DNA of 64,000 bases, from positions 3,247,001 through 3,311,000 of the forward strand of contig JAJTWR010000231.1 of assembly GCA_021613335.1 (NCBI GenBank), in the 5' to 3' direction. The notes beneath the pieces were generated by a model, which was not told the origin of the DNA, did no database searches, and saw only the letters and a list, made by a program, of their open reading frames with translations. The stretch's first letter is position 1. Each line of letters opens with the position of its first letter. Below are positions 55,001 through 63,952 of the stretch, piece by piece. The translations under genes and the position numbers were made by a program. This DNA is from Whitmania pigra (taxonomy: Eukaryota > Annelida > Clitellata > Hirudinida > Haemopidae).

Positions 55001-57784
55001 TGCTAACATTTTCAGTTAATAAGAAATTATACATTCCAAACTGAATTTAATGTCTTTGAATTGTGGATTAAGTGAGATGGATGGTGACAGATAAATCTTC
55101 GCAAAGTTGTGCCTTTAATATTGAATGAATGACATTTCAATTTCTCACAAACTATGATTAGTAATTTATTTGTATTATTTTAGTAAATTTAAGTCTCCTG
55201 CTTACAGTCATTCCATATTACTTAACTGATTATTTAATGATTATTTAAAATCAATCGTCATTTCAGGGCGATACTGCCGACTGCATGTACTTCGTGGAAG
55301 ATGGAGAAGTAAAGATCAGTATGAAGCAAAAGGTTGGCAATCAACTTGTCTTTTTCACGTGTTACGTGTTCCTTAGAGTGCTTCCTTTGCACGTATTTAT
55401 GTCAATGACGGTTTTGTTCGCTCTTGCAAAACCTTTTTGCTGCGAAAAAGTGTTGTCGAGTCTGCAGCCATATGCAGTCATAAAGATTTCTTTATGGTCA
55501 ACTTCCTTCCTGCCTTCGTGAGCATCTGAAGTGCTACTACTTACGTGTCCCGCAATTACATTCAACTCCATCAGTGGACGTTTGTGTTTGAGGATTTGCA
55601 GACTACGTGCAGTGAATAAATCTACTTTCACTTTCACTTTCGTCCATCTAACCATCGGTCTAGTTGTTCTCATTTTCATTCATTCACTTTAGTTGGGTTT
55701 ATTTACGATGGGGATGATCATGATGATGATGGTGATAGTGATGTTGAAGATGGCGATGACGACGACCTCGGTGGTAGTAGGAGTAATGATGACGATTTAG
55801 TATCTTTAGCCTGAGAAATCGGGGTGGAGATTATTCTGGTCTTGAGAGGTGAAATAATTTGTGAGGAAAGAAAACAGGCTTAAATGGCATTCAGATTGGC
55901 CGAACGGGTATGGGCGCCTGTACGGCAGTAGTGGCAAAGGTCTTAATGTGTCGTGTTCGAAACCCAGCCTGCACTGCCGCCGGCGCCCTTGGGAAGGAGC
56001 GCTATATAAATGAAGTACAAAATGTCGATGTAAAATGAATATTAATATTCTCGAAGAATTTGTATAAGGAAGTAGTTGAGTTTTATTGGTTCCTTTCCAT
56101 GCATTCTAATCATTCGACCTGCTACCATTACCGTCTAATTGAGTACATAACTACTCCGTAGTGCGAGTATTCTACAACTATTATCGATTTAATGTCGAAA
56201 TTAGAATTCAAGTTTCGTAGAACGTTTAGAACTGTTGTAAACGATTTAACGACTTGAAGGAAATGACGTGAGACATTAATTTAAATTATCAAATTAGGCT
56301 CTCAGGATTCTAAGTCATTTATTTCGAATTTCTTTCTCACCTGGGTTTTAAGACTTGCTAATAATTAATTCTAATTATTTTTCAGTCAGGACAAAATGAA
56401 AAGGAGATCACAAAATGTACCAAAGGTTGCTATTTTGGAGGTTGGTTATTGTGTCTTCAGCGACAGACGCAAACATCGATTAAAAGAATTTCGTTGCATC
56501 TTTCTTCATCATCGGTTTTCGAGAAGAATTTATTCTCATAAAATGCCTGCAGTTGTCAGGCATCTCAGTGGGAATGAAAATGCAGTTATAAATGTAATCT
56601 CAAACATTTGAAACACTCCGACGTCTTAAATTGCAGAGTTGGCTCTCGTAACGCACAAGCCAAGAGCTGCCACGGCCTATGCCATCACCAATGTCAGATG
56701 TGCAGGTTGTTCTTTTTTTTTTATGAATTTTCGAGTCTTCTGTATTTTTCATGAGTCCATGTGAAGATTTCTGTATTTTTCACAATTTTCATAACATCTG
56801 CGTACATCCATCTTAATCTTCAGATAAGCTAATTAGGGACCCTAAACAACATACGCCTCGTGAATATGGAAACATTAAGGGTTGAAGCAAATTATCAACT
56901 GAAAACACAAAGTCTCTAATAAATTAAAAGTGCTTTGGAGCACTAATAGCTCGCTTTATTATGACTCTGAAATATTTATTATTACAACTTTTGTCGTCGT
57001 GGTTAATTGCACTTCATCGGTTCGCTTGTGTTGAATTTTGTTGTTTTTGTTCATTCCTTGTTTTTCTTAAGTTCTCGATGTGGCTGCATTCGAGAGAGTC
57101 ATGGGTCCATGCGTCGAGGTCATGAAGAGAAACATCGATCTCTACGAGCAACAGGTGACTAATTCTTTTTCTGTTAAATAAATTACATTTATTATTTTCT
57201 CTATTTCTTAGTAATACTTGTTATCTGTATGTCTGTAAATGTTCCACATATACGTTACTATAATGTTTATTTCCACATTAACTCAACTAATAGCATGATT
57301 AGTGATGCGATTGTTGTGCGATGTGCTTTTGTGCATTAAAACGGTTACAATAATAACAATAAATAGTTGGGCTGTTCTGTGGTTGCAACCTAACCTTGCT
57401 ACTTTGTCGACACCCTTGAGGTCACTGCTACCTTTCAGTGTATAGCGCTAAGTGTATAAATGCCTCTGCACCCATGAATGCATTTCTCTAAGTGAAGTAT
57501 AATAGTCTTATTACTACTGTCACTATTGTTACGTTGTTGACGTTAATGAGCGCTTTTGGCCCATAGTGCTTTCCTGTTATGGATGATAAGGCGTTAAGTG
57601 GTAATGCTTCAACGCCTCTGAGGAATGTTCTCATTCCAGTTGAAATTTATCGAAAGTTGATTGCTATTCTCCACTCATTTATTCCCGCGACGATATCAAC
57701 AGTTGAGAGGTCCATTAATAACTGCGTGCCACTTCCATACAGGTGAAGGAAATCTTCAGCGATGATGACAAAGGGAAGCGATGA
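30330..57784 (+). CDS. PRKAR2: cAMP-dependent protein kinase type II regulatory subunit
   Basis: Fourteen exons (30330-30546, 32930-32968, 39755-39804, 43123-43206, 43402-43443, 45112-45176, 48591-48732, 49050-49151, 51372-51446, 55267-55332, 56386-56440, 56637-56705, 57072-57154, 57743-57784) give 376 aa. It holds PKA catalytic subunits inactive until cAMP binds, and docks to AKAPs. The docking/dimerisation domain is at residues 4-45 ([20 protein letters not shown]). The inhibitor site is RRKSV at 82-86; having Ser at the phospho-acceptor position (S85) makes it type II, not type I. cAMP pocket A is [16 protein letters not shown] (E189, R198). Pocket B is [15 protein letters not shown] (E313, R322). 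All expected family parts are present. Coding DNA is 4% of the locus; intron 2 (6.8 kb) holds the LTR retrotransposon in the same orientation. Confidence 0.96.
33140..33324 (+). repeat. 5' LTR of the gypsy element
   Basis: It contains a TATA-like box (CTATAAATAGCC near 33197), a CT-repeat and AATAAA near 33272, the usual promoter and polyadenylation parts of an LTR. Confidence 0.95.
33339..37433 (+). CDS. Gag-pol polyprotein of the Ty3/gypsy element
   Basis: The frame is 1,364 aa from the ATG at 33339, with no frameshift or stop between gag and pol. Domain order by rough residue: charged coiled-coil start with repeated RRRDEEN-type units (about 20-45), gag capsid region, CCHC knuckle [14 protein letters not shown] (about 287-300), aspartic protease DSGAD (about 334), reverse transcriptase with YLDD (about 619), RNase H (about 760-880), integrase zinc finger H-H-C-C (about 990-1030) and the D, D, E core (SDNGTQF near 1110, GQAER near 1146), then a GPY/F-like module (APGVVIRR). 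The start lies within the primer-binding region and the stop codon (37431-37433) lies 22 bp inside the 3' LTR. All key motifs look intact, so the protein could be functional; this is inference. Confidence 0.95.
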   Translation: MGSEDKFVSMMTMFMEENRRRDEENRRRDEESKKRDEENKKRDELLLQLLEKVNLHSTTHRQGEELITEMISKTRTFNYDPEHGGTFTKWIERFEDAVATHGSRLSEEERARVLVMKLDTEVYNLFRDHIRPRSTKDLKYDEVKAILETLFGDKDSIFRRRYDALRVTLEDMNFRAYTTKVNRMCELALVDELTKEQFKCLIYISGMKMQAQADFRTRLLQKLELQPNCTLEDLNNECEHILTLRKDASAIGEAPSAVQVVQRNSRRKPRPEFRSKEPGRPSTVRRCFICDETTHLAKSCPKKLRVKKIDDNQKRGKRKFAKIDFGDIKIDMQLDSGADVTIINTDTWKKIGAPDLDKSSVSLSAANGTPIEVLGCFDVQFRCQGFTGHGRCFVAKDVDQLLGIEWLDQLPPFAKAFNAICCQVEQRSVEVGGLSQELSDRYPEVFKEELGRCSMKKAELRIKEGSCPIFCRPRKIPFMLEKAVDIELDRLVQAGVLKKVDYSHWAAPIVIVHKKNGTVRICADFKTGLNEALETHRHPLPTPEEIFSHLNQGAWFTQIDLADAYLQMEVNEDSKELVTINTHRGLFQYQRLPFGVKCAPGIFQEAMDGMLAGLQGCAAYLDDIIVSGTTLEEHNQNVHALFKRIAECGFRVRMEKCSFAKKEIKFLGILISKDGRRPDPEKIHAITEMPSPKDKKQLKSFLGMISFYSSFVPEMRSMRGLLDDLEKEDNFLWTAEHQGAFDKLKMVLQSDLLVTHFRPEIDIVVAADACEYVGAVISHRFPNGTEKAIAHAGRSLTKAEQNYGQIEKEALALVFGVRKFHRYLYGRSFTLLTDHKPLLSIFGSKTGVSAHSANRLQRWELSLLSYEFRIEYRKTDHFGQADALSRLIASKSPEPEDVIIAKIEKDIQALRSDVIRQLPVTHKDIRKMTESDELQIVVQAVLSGRWPDFRTGSLTHAFHSRAKDLSVHDGVLFLGMRAVVPLALRHRVLKMLHEGHPGCTRMKLIARRCVYWHGIDRDIEEQVKNCSACQDAAKMPARNEPSPWPTPNCAWERIHVDFAGPLEGLMFLIVVDAYSKWPEVVQMLSTTATCTIKELTRIFAQHGFPKVLVSDNGTQFTSQEFQSYCQQYGIQHIRSPPYHPQSNGQAERFVDTFKRTFQKLRGEGATSDVIQKFLWTYRSTPCLSSPGQKTPAENCIGRQLRTPVSDLQLQSHLQQEAMKDKAQQTRKVHRREFAEGDTVYLRLYEDPRGRWAPGVVIRRLGTVLYDVRCDSKIVKRHANQLRPRTVEDAFNVMMDTFNLPLLPLSQPEGNNMSATEPSTTEVLIEANQAPRPKRRRRPPKRLEMDASKKKYELVRGGGVVVRNQ
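37412..37596 (+). repeat. 3' LTR of the gypsy element
   Basis: By eye it is identical to the 5' LTR over 185 bp. It includes the last 22 nt of the gag-pol frame and is followed by the target duplication GTTCA. Confidence 0.95.
38338..38965 (+). mobile_element. Degraded LINE: ORF2 C-terminus, 3' UTR and simple-repeat tail (copy B)
   Basis: One frame reads [19 protein letters not shown] and ends at a TGA near 38665. The VWN-LP block is typical of the C-terminus of CR1/Jockey-like ORF2 proteins. Upstream the frame has stops. About 200 bp of 3' UTR (38707-38913) is shared with 29335-29535, then an (ATT)n/(GTT)n tail runs to about 38965. Confidence 0.6.
41253..41376. repeat. (AAT)n microsatellite
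   Basis: About 120 bp of AAT with a few AAC and A variants, inside RII intron 3. Confidence 0.95.
47259..47390. mobile_element. hAT-like MITE, degraded copy
   Basis: The left end GGGGTAGGATCTAGAACACT resembles the left end of the element at 59467 (GGTCGGATCTAAAACACT). The reversed right end (GTGGCCGATTTGG) resembles that element's right end. No clear target duplication remains. Confidence 0.45.
48255..48430 (+). repeat. Dispersed repeat, copy 1 (intact site)
   Basis: It shares blocks with 59245-59466: GATTAAAGTCCGTCGCATAA near the start and GCGAACACGACA ... GAACGCAGCCCATTCTGTCAAC near the end. It continues without interruption into CTGCACG, where the second copy carries a MITE. Confidence 0.6.
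49206..49402. mobile_element. hAT-like MITE, 197 bp
   Basis: The terminal inverted repeat is CAAGGGCGGATT on the left and CAAGGGCTGATC on the right (reversed). The flanking 8-mers CCCACTCG and CCTGCTCG agree at six of eight positions. It is in RII intron 8. Confidence 0.6.
52002..52049. repeat. (GTT)n(ATT)n compound microsatellite
   Basis: Six GTT units run directly into about ten ATT units in RII intron 9. Confidence 0.95.
52810..52951. repeat. (ATTC)n array with 20-bp higher-order period
   Basis: Four ATTC units plus one variant ACTC form a 20-bp block that recurs about six times. One block carries an extra ATTC, and the last has TCTC. Confidence 0.95.
55887..56030 (+). mobile_element. 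tRNA-derived SINE
   Basis: The pol III A box is TGGCCGAACGGG (near 55898) and the B box GTGTTCGAAACCC (near 55954). A GC-rich body ends GAGCGCTATATAAATGAAGTAC. A tail with GCGCTATATAAATG is shared by several SINE families thought to be moved by L2/CR1-like LINEs. Confidence 0.65.
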
Positions 57785-59175
57785 ACATACTCCAGCTAAT
57801 TGACGGTTACCATGGAAACGAATTTCAACAACAACAACAACAACGAAGCTATGATTACGTCACATGCCCTTAGTTGGGTTTTTGTTCCTAGTTCTGCTTA
57901 GAATAATCGTCATCACCACTATTAATGCTACGTTTCTTCGTTTTCAGCTAATATTTCTAATTTCGTCGAATTGTAAATTTAAATTATTTCAAAGTTTATA
58001 ATTAAGTTATTTTTATTTTTATAACCTTAAATTATCATACAATCTCTTATTCTGCACTCTTGAAGTTGTTCCTGGAAAGATTAGAAAGTAGGGTATTTAG
58101 ATGTGCTTTCGATAGTATTTTTATTGCTGCTCTTGCAATTTGTGGTTCCATTGTGCTCATATGTTCGTGCTCCTGATCCTGTTATCACCATCTACTCAAC
58201 AATAACACCAGACAACGCTGACCTGTCGATATAAAAGGATATTTTGAAGAATCATAAGCCAAATGTTATCATAACCTTGGCAAAGAAGGTATACTTATTG
58301 AACCCATCAGAACTTTCAGTAAATGCCACTTAAAATTGTTTCTTGATGTTTAATCAAATTGAGCTGGCATCGAATCATCTCAACAATAGGAATGAATTAT
58401 TCTCTATTTTCAACTTTCATAACTACAAAATTGAGTGAATATTGGACTTTGAATTTTATCATTTCAATCTGTCTCTGTTGTGGTCTGACAGTGCTTTCTC
58501 TCTATCAATGCTCCTTCTTTGAAGTCACCCATATCTCAAGAAGGAAGTGGTATCTTGTCCGTTTCCTTAGCAAATGCCAGAAGTTCTGTTTTGTTTTGTT
58601 TTTCGTTTTTGTTTTTTTGTTTTTCTTTTTCTTTTGTGACTCATTCAGCAAGACTTGTAAATTTTGTTTTTATCCAAAGAAAGAAGAAGCTGGAGAGATG
58701 AATCTATTTTTGTATTGTTTTGGAGGAAAATTGAGAAGTTGTTAGCTGAGTCTTATTTGTGAATGTCTTGGTAGCTAGAGTAGGATATCTAAGAGTCAGC
58801 TGCTCATTCAACCATATCTTGAGATCTGATGTGCTGTCAAAACATGTACCTTCATACTCAGTACTGGAGATTCCCTTACCACTATGTTCCACTTTCCAAA
58901 TTGCACTATTCTTAATTACTCATTGTTGTCTTAATTACTCATTATTAAATCATTATCGCTTATATCAGAATTGCAATTATTATTAATATTAACGTTATCG
59001 ATTTGTTATAAATGCTGTCGTCAGTCATCATTAGTTTGCCCCGGTTTCGTTTCGACATTGTAATTGTTTTTGTCTTCTTCGTTAGAAATCCCCATTACGA
59101 ATAAACAGAGCGTTAAAAGTGTTAAAACGTGTCCAGGCTTCTGCCACCGCATAGTGACTTTGAGGAGATGTGTTT

Positions 59176-59230
59176 TATTAACGTCCATTGCATAGCTAGA
59201 TCATTAGGACTGTGCTCGGCTTCGAATCCT
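59176..59230 (-). mobile_element. Partial SINE, family 2
   Basis: It matches 60538-60595 in sequence and order: TTATTAACGTCCATTGCATA and TAGATCATTAGGAC, with B-box-like TCGAATCC beyond. Confidence 0.45.
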
Positions 59231-59244
59231 TACTCGGCCATTAT

Positions 59245-59466
59245 GCCGTATTTATTTATTTGATTATAGTCCTTTGCATAACTGAGATGATTTGGAAGCC
59301 ATTATGCCGCATGAGCGCACTCTTTTATGCATCCGGGTGTAGGTGTTGTGTGAACCTATACAGCGTCCCTAGCCTGTTGTGTGAGAGTAGAGGCCAGGTG
59401 GCGAACACAACAAATTCCTCTGTTGCCATTGCTACGGCATGCGGGAACGCAACCTGTTCTGCCAAC
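59245..59466 (+). repeat. Dispersed repeat, copy 2, cut by a MITE
   Basis: It is similar to 48255-48430 in the same orientation and breaks exactly at the left end of the MITE at 59467. The matching sequence resumes after the MITE at 59640. Confidence 0.6.
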
Positions 59467-59639
59467 CAAGGTCGGATCTAAAACACTTTGGAGAGGGAAG
59501 AGGGAGAACACGCTGGAACCGGCTACTAAAATGTTTGTTGGAGGTGGTAAATTATTGAAATAATTTTGATGACAGGTTTACTTATATTTTTCAAATGAAG
59601 TTAAGGGCTATGCCCCCGGCCCTCCTAAATCCGCCCTTG
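59467..59639. mobile_element. hAT-like MITE, 173 bp, with recognisable target duplication
   Basis: The ends are CAAGGTCGGATC and (reversed) CAAGGGCGGATT. The flanking 8-mers CTGCCAAC (59459-59466) and CTGATAAC (59640-59647) agree at six of eight positions. The related repeat at 48 kb has a single CTGTCAAC at this place, which gives the empty site. Confidence 0.7.
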
Positions 59640-60537
59640 CTGATAACCTGCAACGAAATTATGAGAACTTCAAATTATGGTCCTTAACGTTTCATCCAAA
59701 TGTTTTCGGTAAACATCCGCTGAAATAGGTTAGGCGTGGTTGGTTCCGTGAAGCTGGAACAATAGGCACAAATCTCTCCTTTGGATGAATATTCGGTTTC
59801 GGCACTTTATCCTACTCCATGCATTGCGCCGAAAGCGCGCGATTGTAAAAAAAATCAGTTCTGTTTTACAGCGAAGAAAGGCCAATTCAAGACGATTGCT
59901 TTTCTGACATCTTTTTATGTTGATGTAATTTTTAAATATTTTATATTATGTTATTTTTAAAAGCCATGTCTGAAATAGAAACATCAAACCTTTCCGCTCA
60001 ATAATTTGGAATGGATTCACCTCGAACAGGTTATCGTCATCTGCCTTGATTGTCAGTCACCATAAGCGTATTTTCAATATCAAAATAAGAACTGACCATT
60101 TAAAACTTTGCTCTAACAATCACCACTCCAGCTTCATGTTTTTGTTCGAAGTCATTAAATTATTTTATTCTAAAATATTAAAACTTTGCTCGCGATCGAT
60201 TGGCTCAATCTCTCCGTCTGCAAATCTGTTATTTATTATAGCGAAAATGTGTGACAAGTATTGTAGTAAATTGAATAAGGAACAAATTGCATAATCGTTA
60301 CAACATCAATGAAAATATTAAGGCATGAGCACGAGACTGCCCTTTGTCCAAAGGCAAAAAATAAAGTTAAAAACTTATATTTCTGGTGAGATATCCCAAT
60401 GCAAAACCAATCAAATATTATTATTATAATATATTTTGATCTAAGGTTCAACATGAAAAAAATCTTCGAGATATTCTAGGTAATTAAATGGGGTATTGCA
60501 AGCTAACACCTTGAACGTCGACATCAAATTTAATGTG

Positions 60538-60655
60538 TTATTAACGTCCGTTGCACATCTAGATTATTAGGACGGTGCTACCGCAGCGGGGTTGAACCCC
60601 GTGCTGCCATCGTGAGGGGCGCAGCCTTAACCTTTAGGCCATGAGGGCGCACAAC
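60538..60655 (-). mobile_element. tRNA-derived SINE, family 2
   Basis: On the minus strand it has A box TGGCCTAAAGGTTAAGGC and B box GGGGTTCAACCCC, then a tail CTAATAATCTAGATGTGCAA shared with 59176-59230. The boxes differ from the SINE at 55887, so it is a separate family. Confidence 0.6.
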
Positions 60656-61353
60656 GACATCAAATTTTAAGTGATGGTTCATTTTATTAAAGTTCACAGC
60701 AAAACTGAAGAAGCTCTTCTAATTACCCACATTCAATTATGACCAAAGCTTAACGTTTTTTCAGGATTTTTTTTGCCAGCTCTCTAAAGTTGCCGATTTT
60801 AAATTTTTTTTACACCATTCACTTCTGATGTGAGGAAAGTTTTCTTGAATATAGTAATCGTATATTTTCACTCCATCATTGCTTTGTAAATAATTGAAAT
60901 TTTTGATAGAATTCTATCAATTTAATTTGATTTCTCTAACATAACTTTCATCTACTTGACAAGTTATCATTTAATTCTAATGTTGGTCAGCGAGTCTAGC
61001 GATATTTGTAATTTATTACAAGGAGATGGGTGTATTGCACATAAGGAAAAGTCTTGCACTAAGTCCCTATAATAGAACAGTTTAAAACTGTGATGAGTTC
61101 AGTTAATGATTACAAAAATTCACTTGCGCAATCTCTTATAACATCAAGGAGAATGTTAAGTAAGAGAGCAGGCGCCTGGCTTGTGTCCGGAAGTCCACAA
61201 GCGCGCCAATGAAAACGAAGGATGTTCATGTAATAAATTAGTTAACCGGGTTTCATAATTTCTTGTTCATATATAAAGTTAAAAATTCATTAGTAATGAC
61301 TTTGTTTTAGTCGATTGTTAGAGTGAACATTTTCCGAACTATACTTGAAAAAC

Positions 61354-62574
61354 ATGACGGATCAATATGAAAGGTCGTATCAGTCTACTTTGTCTCATGA
61401 TTTTGCTAAAAATTTTGCAGATCATCAGTATAGCACTTATTACGAGGGACATATTTCTGGACAGTATCATGGATATCAGTACTGTGTGCCTATGATCGAT
61501 AGAAGATACTTCACTACAAACCATCATTTTGAACAAGTTCCTTTAAATACACGGTCACAACATTATGTTCAGACCTTGCAGAATTACGATCCATACCAGC
61601 AAAGATACTTTCAGCAAACTGCCCCTGCTTTTCCTCAGGCGACACTACAAGATGAATCGTACAATCGAATGCTTCAGGTCGGGAATAGAATAAATCCATA
61701 TTTGTTCAATGATTATGATCCTTCAACAAGGGTTGTTAAAGAGGAGATCCCCAATGTGAACCAATTTCAGATTTCTATGTCAAACGAAAAAGTCCCTGGT
61801 TAGTCTTATTGCATTCTTCTTTTGAAATGTAATATAATTGCTTTGTTTTAATATTATCAACATTGTGCTCTCGAAAGTAGCTCATCCTAAAGCAAGAAAC
61901 GTTAAAACATCTAAGAAAAAAGAGAGATATAGGACCGTATATTCAGCTCAACAAAAGAAAACTTTGGAAGATGCATTCAATGAACATAACTTTTTGAAAC
62001 CTGAAAGAAAAAAAGAACTCATGGAAGAAACAGGTTTGACCAACAAGCAGGTTCTCTATTGGTTCCAGAATAGGAGGGCAAAATATAAAAGTAAGCTTCC
62101 TGTCATCTTTTTTTATTATCGAATAATTATCTATTCTTTCGTATTGATGTTTCCCACTTTATCAATCTTTATTATAATTTCAAATAAATACTGATGTAAT
62201 TTGAAGGAGTAAAGTGAAAAAAAAATTGACAAAAGCAGTTCGGATTGAATCACATAAAAGGATAAGTTGTTTTTTTCTCGAATACTTTAAATGTTTTCAT
62301 GCATTAATTTTGCTTGGGTTTGGTTAAGCTTAGCCGAGGAAGAACTGATTATAAGGCAGTTTGACCAATGAATTAAGCCAAGTCTTGTTATAAATTCAAT
62401 GAAGAATTAATAAATTTACTTGATCTGATCATGATCTGAATGGGAAATGAATTATGAGGAAGGCCTTACCCAGACGCTTTTACATGCTTTATATAATACA
62501 CAAACTTTTGGTTGAGTATGAAAGTTTATTATAAATATGTTATTGTCAACGAAATTTTAGGTGAAGCGCTTTAG
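61354..62574 (+). CDS. Divergent homeodomain transcription factor
   Basis: Exons 61354-61798 and 61878-62090 are well supported; a tiny last exon 62561-62574 (ends S-E-A-L-stop) fits the phase and would give 223 aa. The first 148 residues are rich in Tyr, Gln and His, a low-complexity activation-like region, with a sumoylation-type VKEE near its end. The homeodomain is at about residues 163-222: R5, Y8, L16, F20, W48, F49, Q50, N51 and R53 are present (YWFQNRRAKYK). Tyr at position 47 is unusual, since Ile, Val or Asn is common there. The PERK-EL segment recalls NK/ANTP-type domains, but I cannot place the class. The chain would end almost exactly with the homeodomain. If the second intron is retained, the frame instead stops at 62194. 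Confidence 0.8.
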
Positions 62575-62631
62575 AAATGCTCATTTATTTACCAGACTCT
62601 ACTTGCACCGTTACCGGCAATTACCGCGAAT

Positions 62632-63952
62632 ATGTACGATTATGGCGATGAATATTATTTGGAGGAAGACAAAATGTTTGTTTTTTTCTGAAGCAGTTGT
62701 CTGGCTGAATATTGAGACTATTGATTATTTCTACATTTACAATGCATGCTCGACGTGAAATTTATATTTTCAGGGGAATGTCAGTTACGTCAGGGAGTGT
62801 CACACTGCAAAAAGACGATCAAAATCTTGTGGGCATAAGCATTGGAGGTGGCGCTCCATTTTGCCCCTGCCTGTATGTAGTACAGGTGTTTGACAATACT
62901 CCAGCAGCCAGGGATGGAACATTGGCTTCAGGGGATGAATTAACAGGAATAAATGGAACTTCAGTGAAAGGAAGGACGAAAGTTGAAGTTGCAAGGATGA
63001 TCCAAGGAATTAAGGTCCTTTTCAGCATTCAAATGTTTTTATGTAGGGAACTTATATGTGACACTTAACCAGGTTGTATATAATAACAATATTTATTTAT
63101 TCAAGGGAAGCGTGGTGATAAATTATAACAAACTTCATGCTGACCCCAAACAAGGAAAGACACTGGACTTGAGTCAGTATTACATTTTTTGTTTGAAAAT
63201 TTGATAAAACTATAATGAGATACCAACAAATTTGATCATTCATTTAATGTTAGAGATGGTAATTTATTGTATTGACAATTTGCATCTTTTAATAAATACA
63301 GCAACTATTATTTCCAGTTTTGAAGAAAGTTAAACACAGAATAGTGGAGTCGATGAACTCGAGCACTGCTGATGCCCTTGGTCTCAGTCGAGCCATCTTG
63401 TGCAATGGTGATGATATTCTCTGCATTAAGGGATTTTATGATAATTTTATATGTGAAGATAAGAGCTAATTAAAATGCTCATTTGCTTCAACGATTTCTT
63501 TAGATAACTTTATGTAGAAGTCTCAGATTTTTTATTAGTGATAAATAATATTGGTATTTTGATCAGATGGTCTTGTAAAGAAACTTCAGGAGCTTGAGAA
63601 GATGGCGGGAATGTACCGGGCTCTCATGGATCACACTAAAAAACTTCTCATGGCGTTCTTTGAACTTTCTCAGGCACACAAAGGTTCTGGCTTATTGAAG
63701 TAGTTATAGGAATCAACTTGTTGCCTTGATGTTATGATATCATCGTCTTAGTAACTATTGGAAATGCATTTACAATTTCACTATTAGTAAATTAATGTGT
63801 TCTACAATTATCATCCAGCATTTGGAGATGTTTTCGCAAGCATTGGTGTCAAGGAACCTCAACCGCAAGCCAGCGAAGTGTTTTCCACTTTTGGGGAGGC
63901 ACATAGGACGGTGGAACGCCATGCCATAGTGATGCTCAAAACAGTCAAACCT
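62632..63952 (+). CDS. PICK1: PICK1, PDZ and BAR domain protein (5' part; runs off the window)
   Basis: Six exons (62632-62675, 62774-63014, 63106-63172, 63318-63407, 63567-63683, 63819-63952) encode the first 231 residues. The last donor is at 63953, so the rest lies beyond 64,000. PICK1 binds receptor and kinase C-termini through its PDZ domain and bends membranes through its BAR domain in vesicle trafficking. Seen: acidic N-terminus (YYLEEDK), PDZ with the PICK1 ligand loop GISIGGGAPFCPCLY, VFDNTPAARDG and KVEVARMIQ, then INYNKLHADPKQGKTLDL, and the start of the BAR domain (VKHRIVESMNSSTADALGLS, AFGDVFASIGVKEPQPQASE). Similarity to vertebrate PICK1 is strong and collinear. The expected CPC motif is intact. 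Its start codon is 57 bp after the homeobox stop. Confidence 0.96.

Larger units (their letters stand above)
57785..61353. other. Intergenic spacer with repeats
   Basis: No convincing exon is seen between RII and the homeobox gene. It holds a dispersed repeat (59245-59466) interrupted by a MITE, part of a second SINE family (59176-59230) and a fuller copy at 60538-60655. A T-rich stretch at 58590-58670 gives only low-complexity frames. Confidence 0.5.

Noticed and set aside
55700..55800. GAT/GAC-rich stretch, possibly a poly-Asp coding exon
   Set aside because: It breaks frame and lacks splice sites; it is low-complexity intron DNA.
58359..58745. 128-aa frame rich in Phe
   Set aside because: It comes from a T-rich stretch; no domain, splice sites or similarity seen.
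60595..60655. Possible tRNA gene on the minus strand
   Set aside because: The pol III boxes are good, but no full cloverleaf is apparent and the 3' part is a dispersed repeat, so SINE is the better call.
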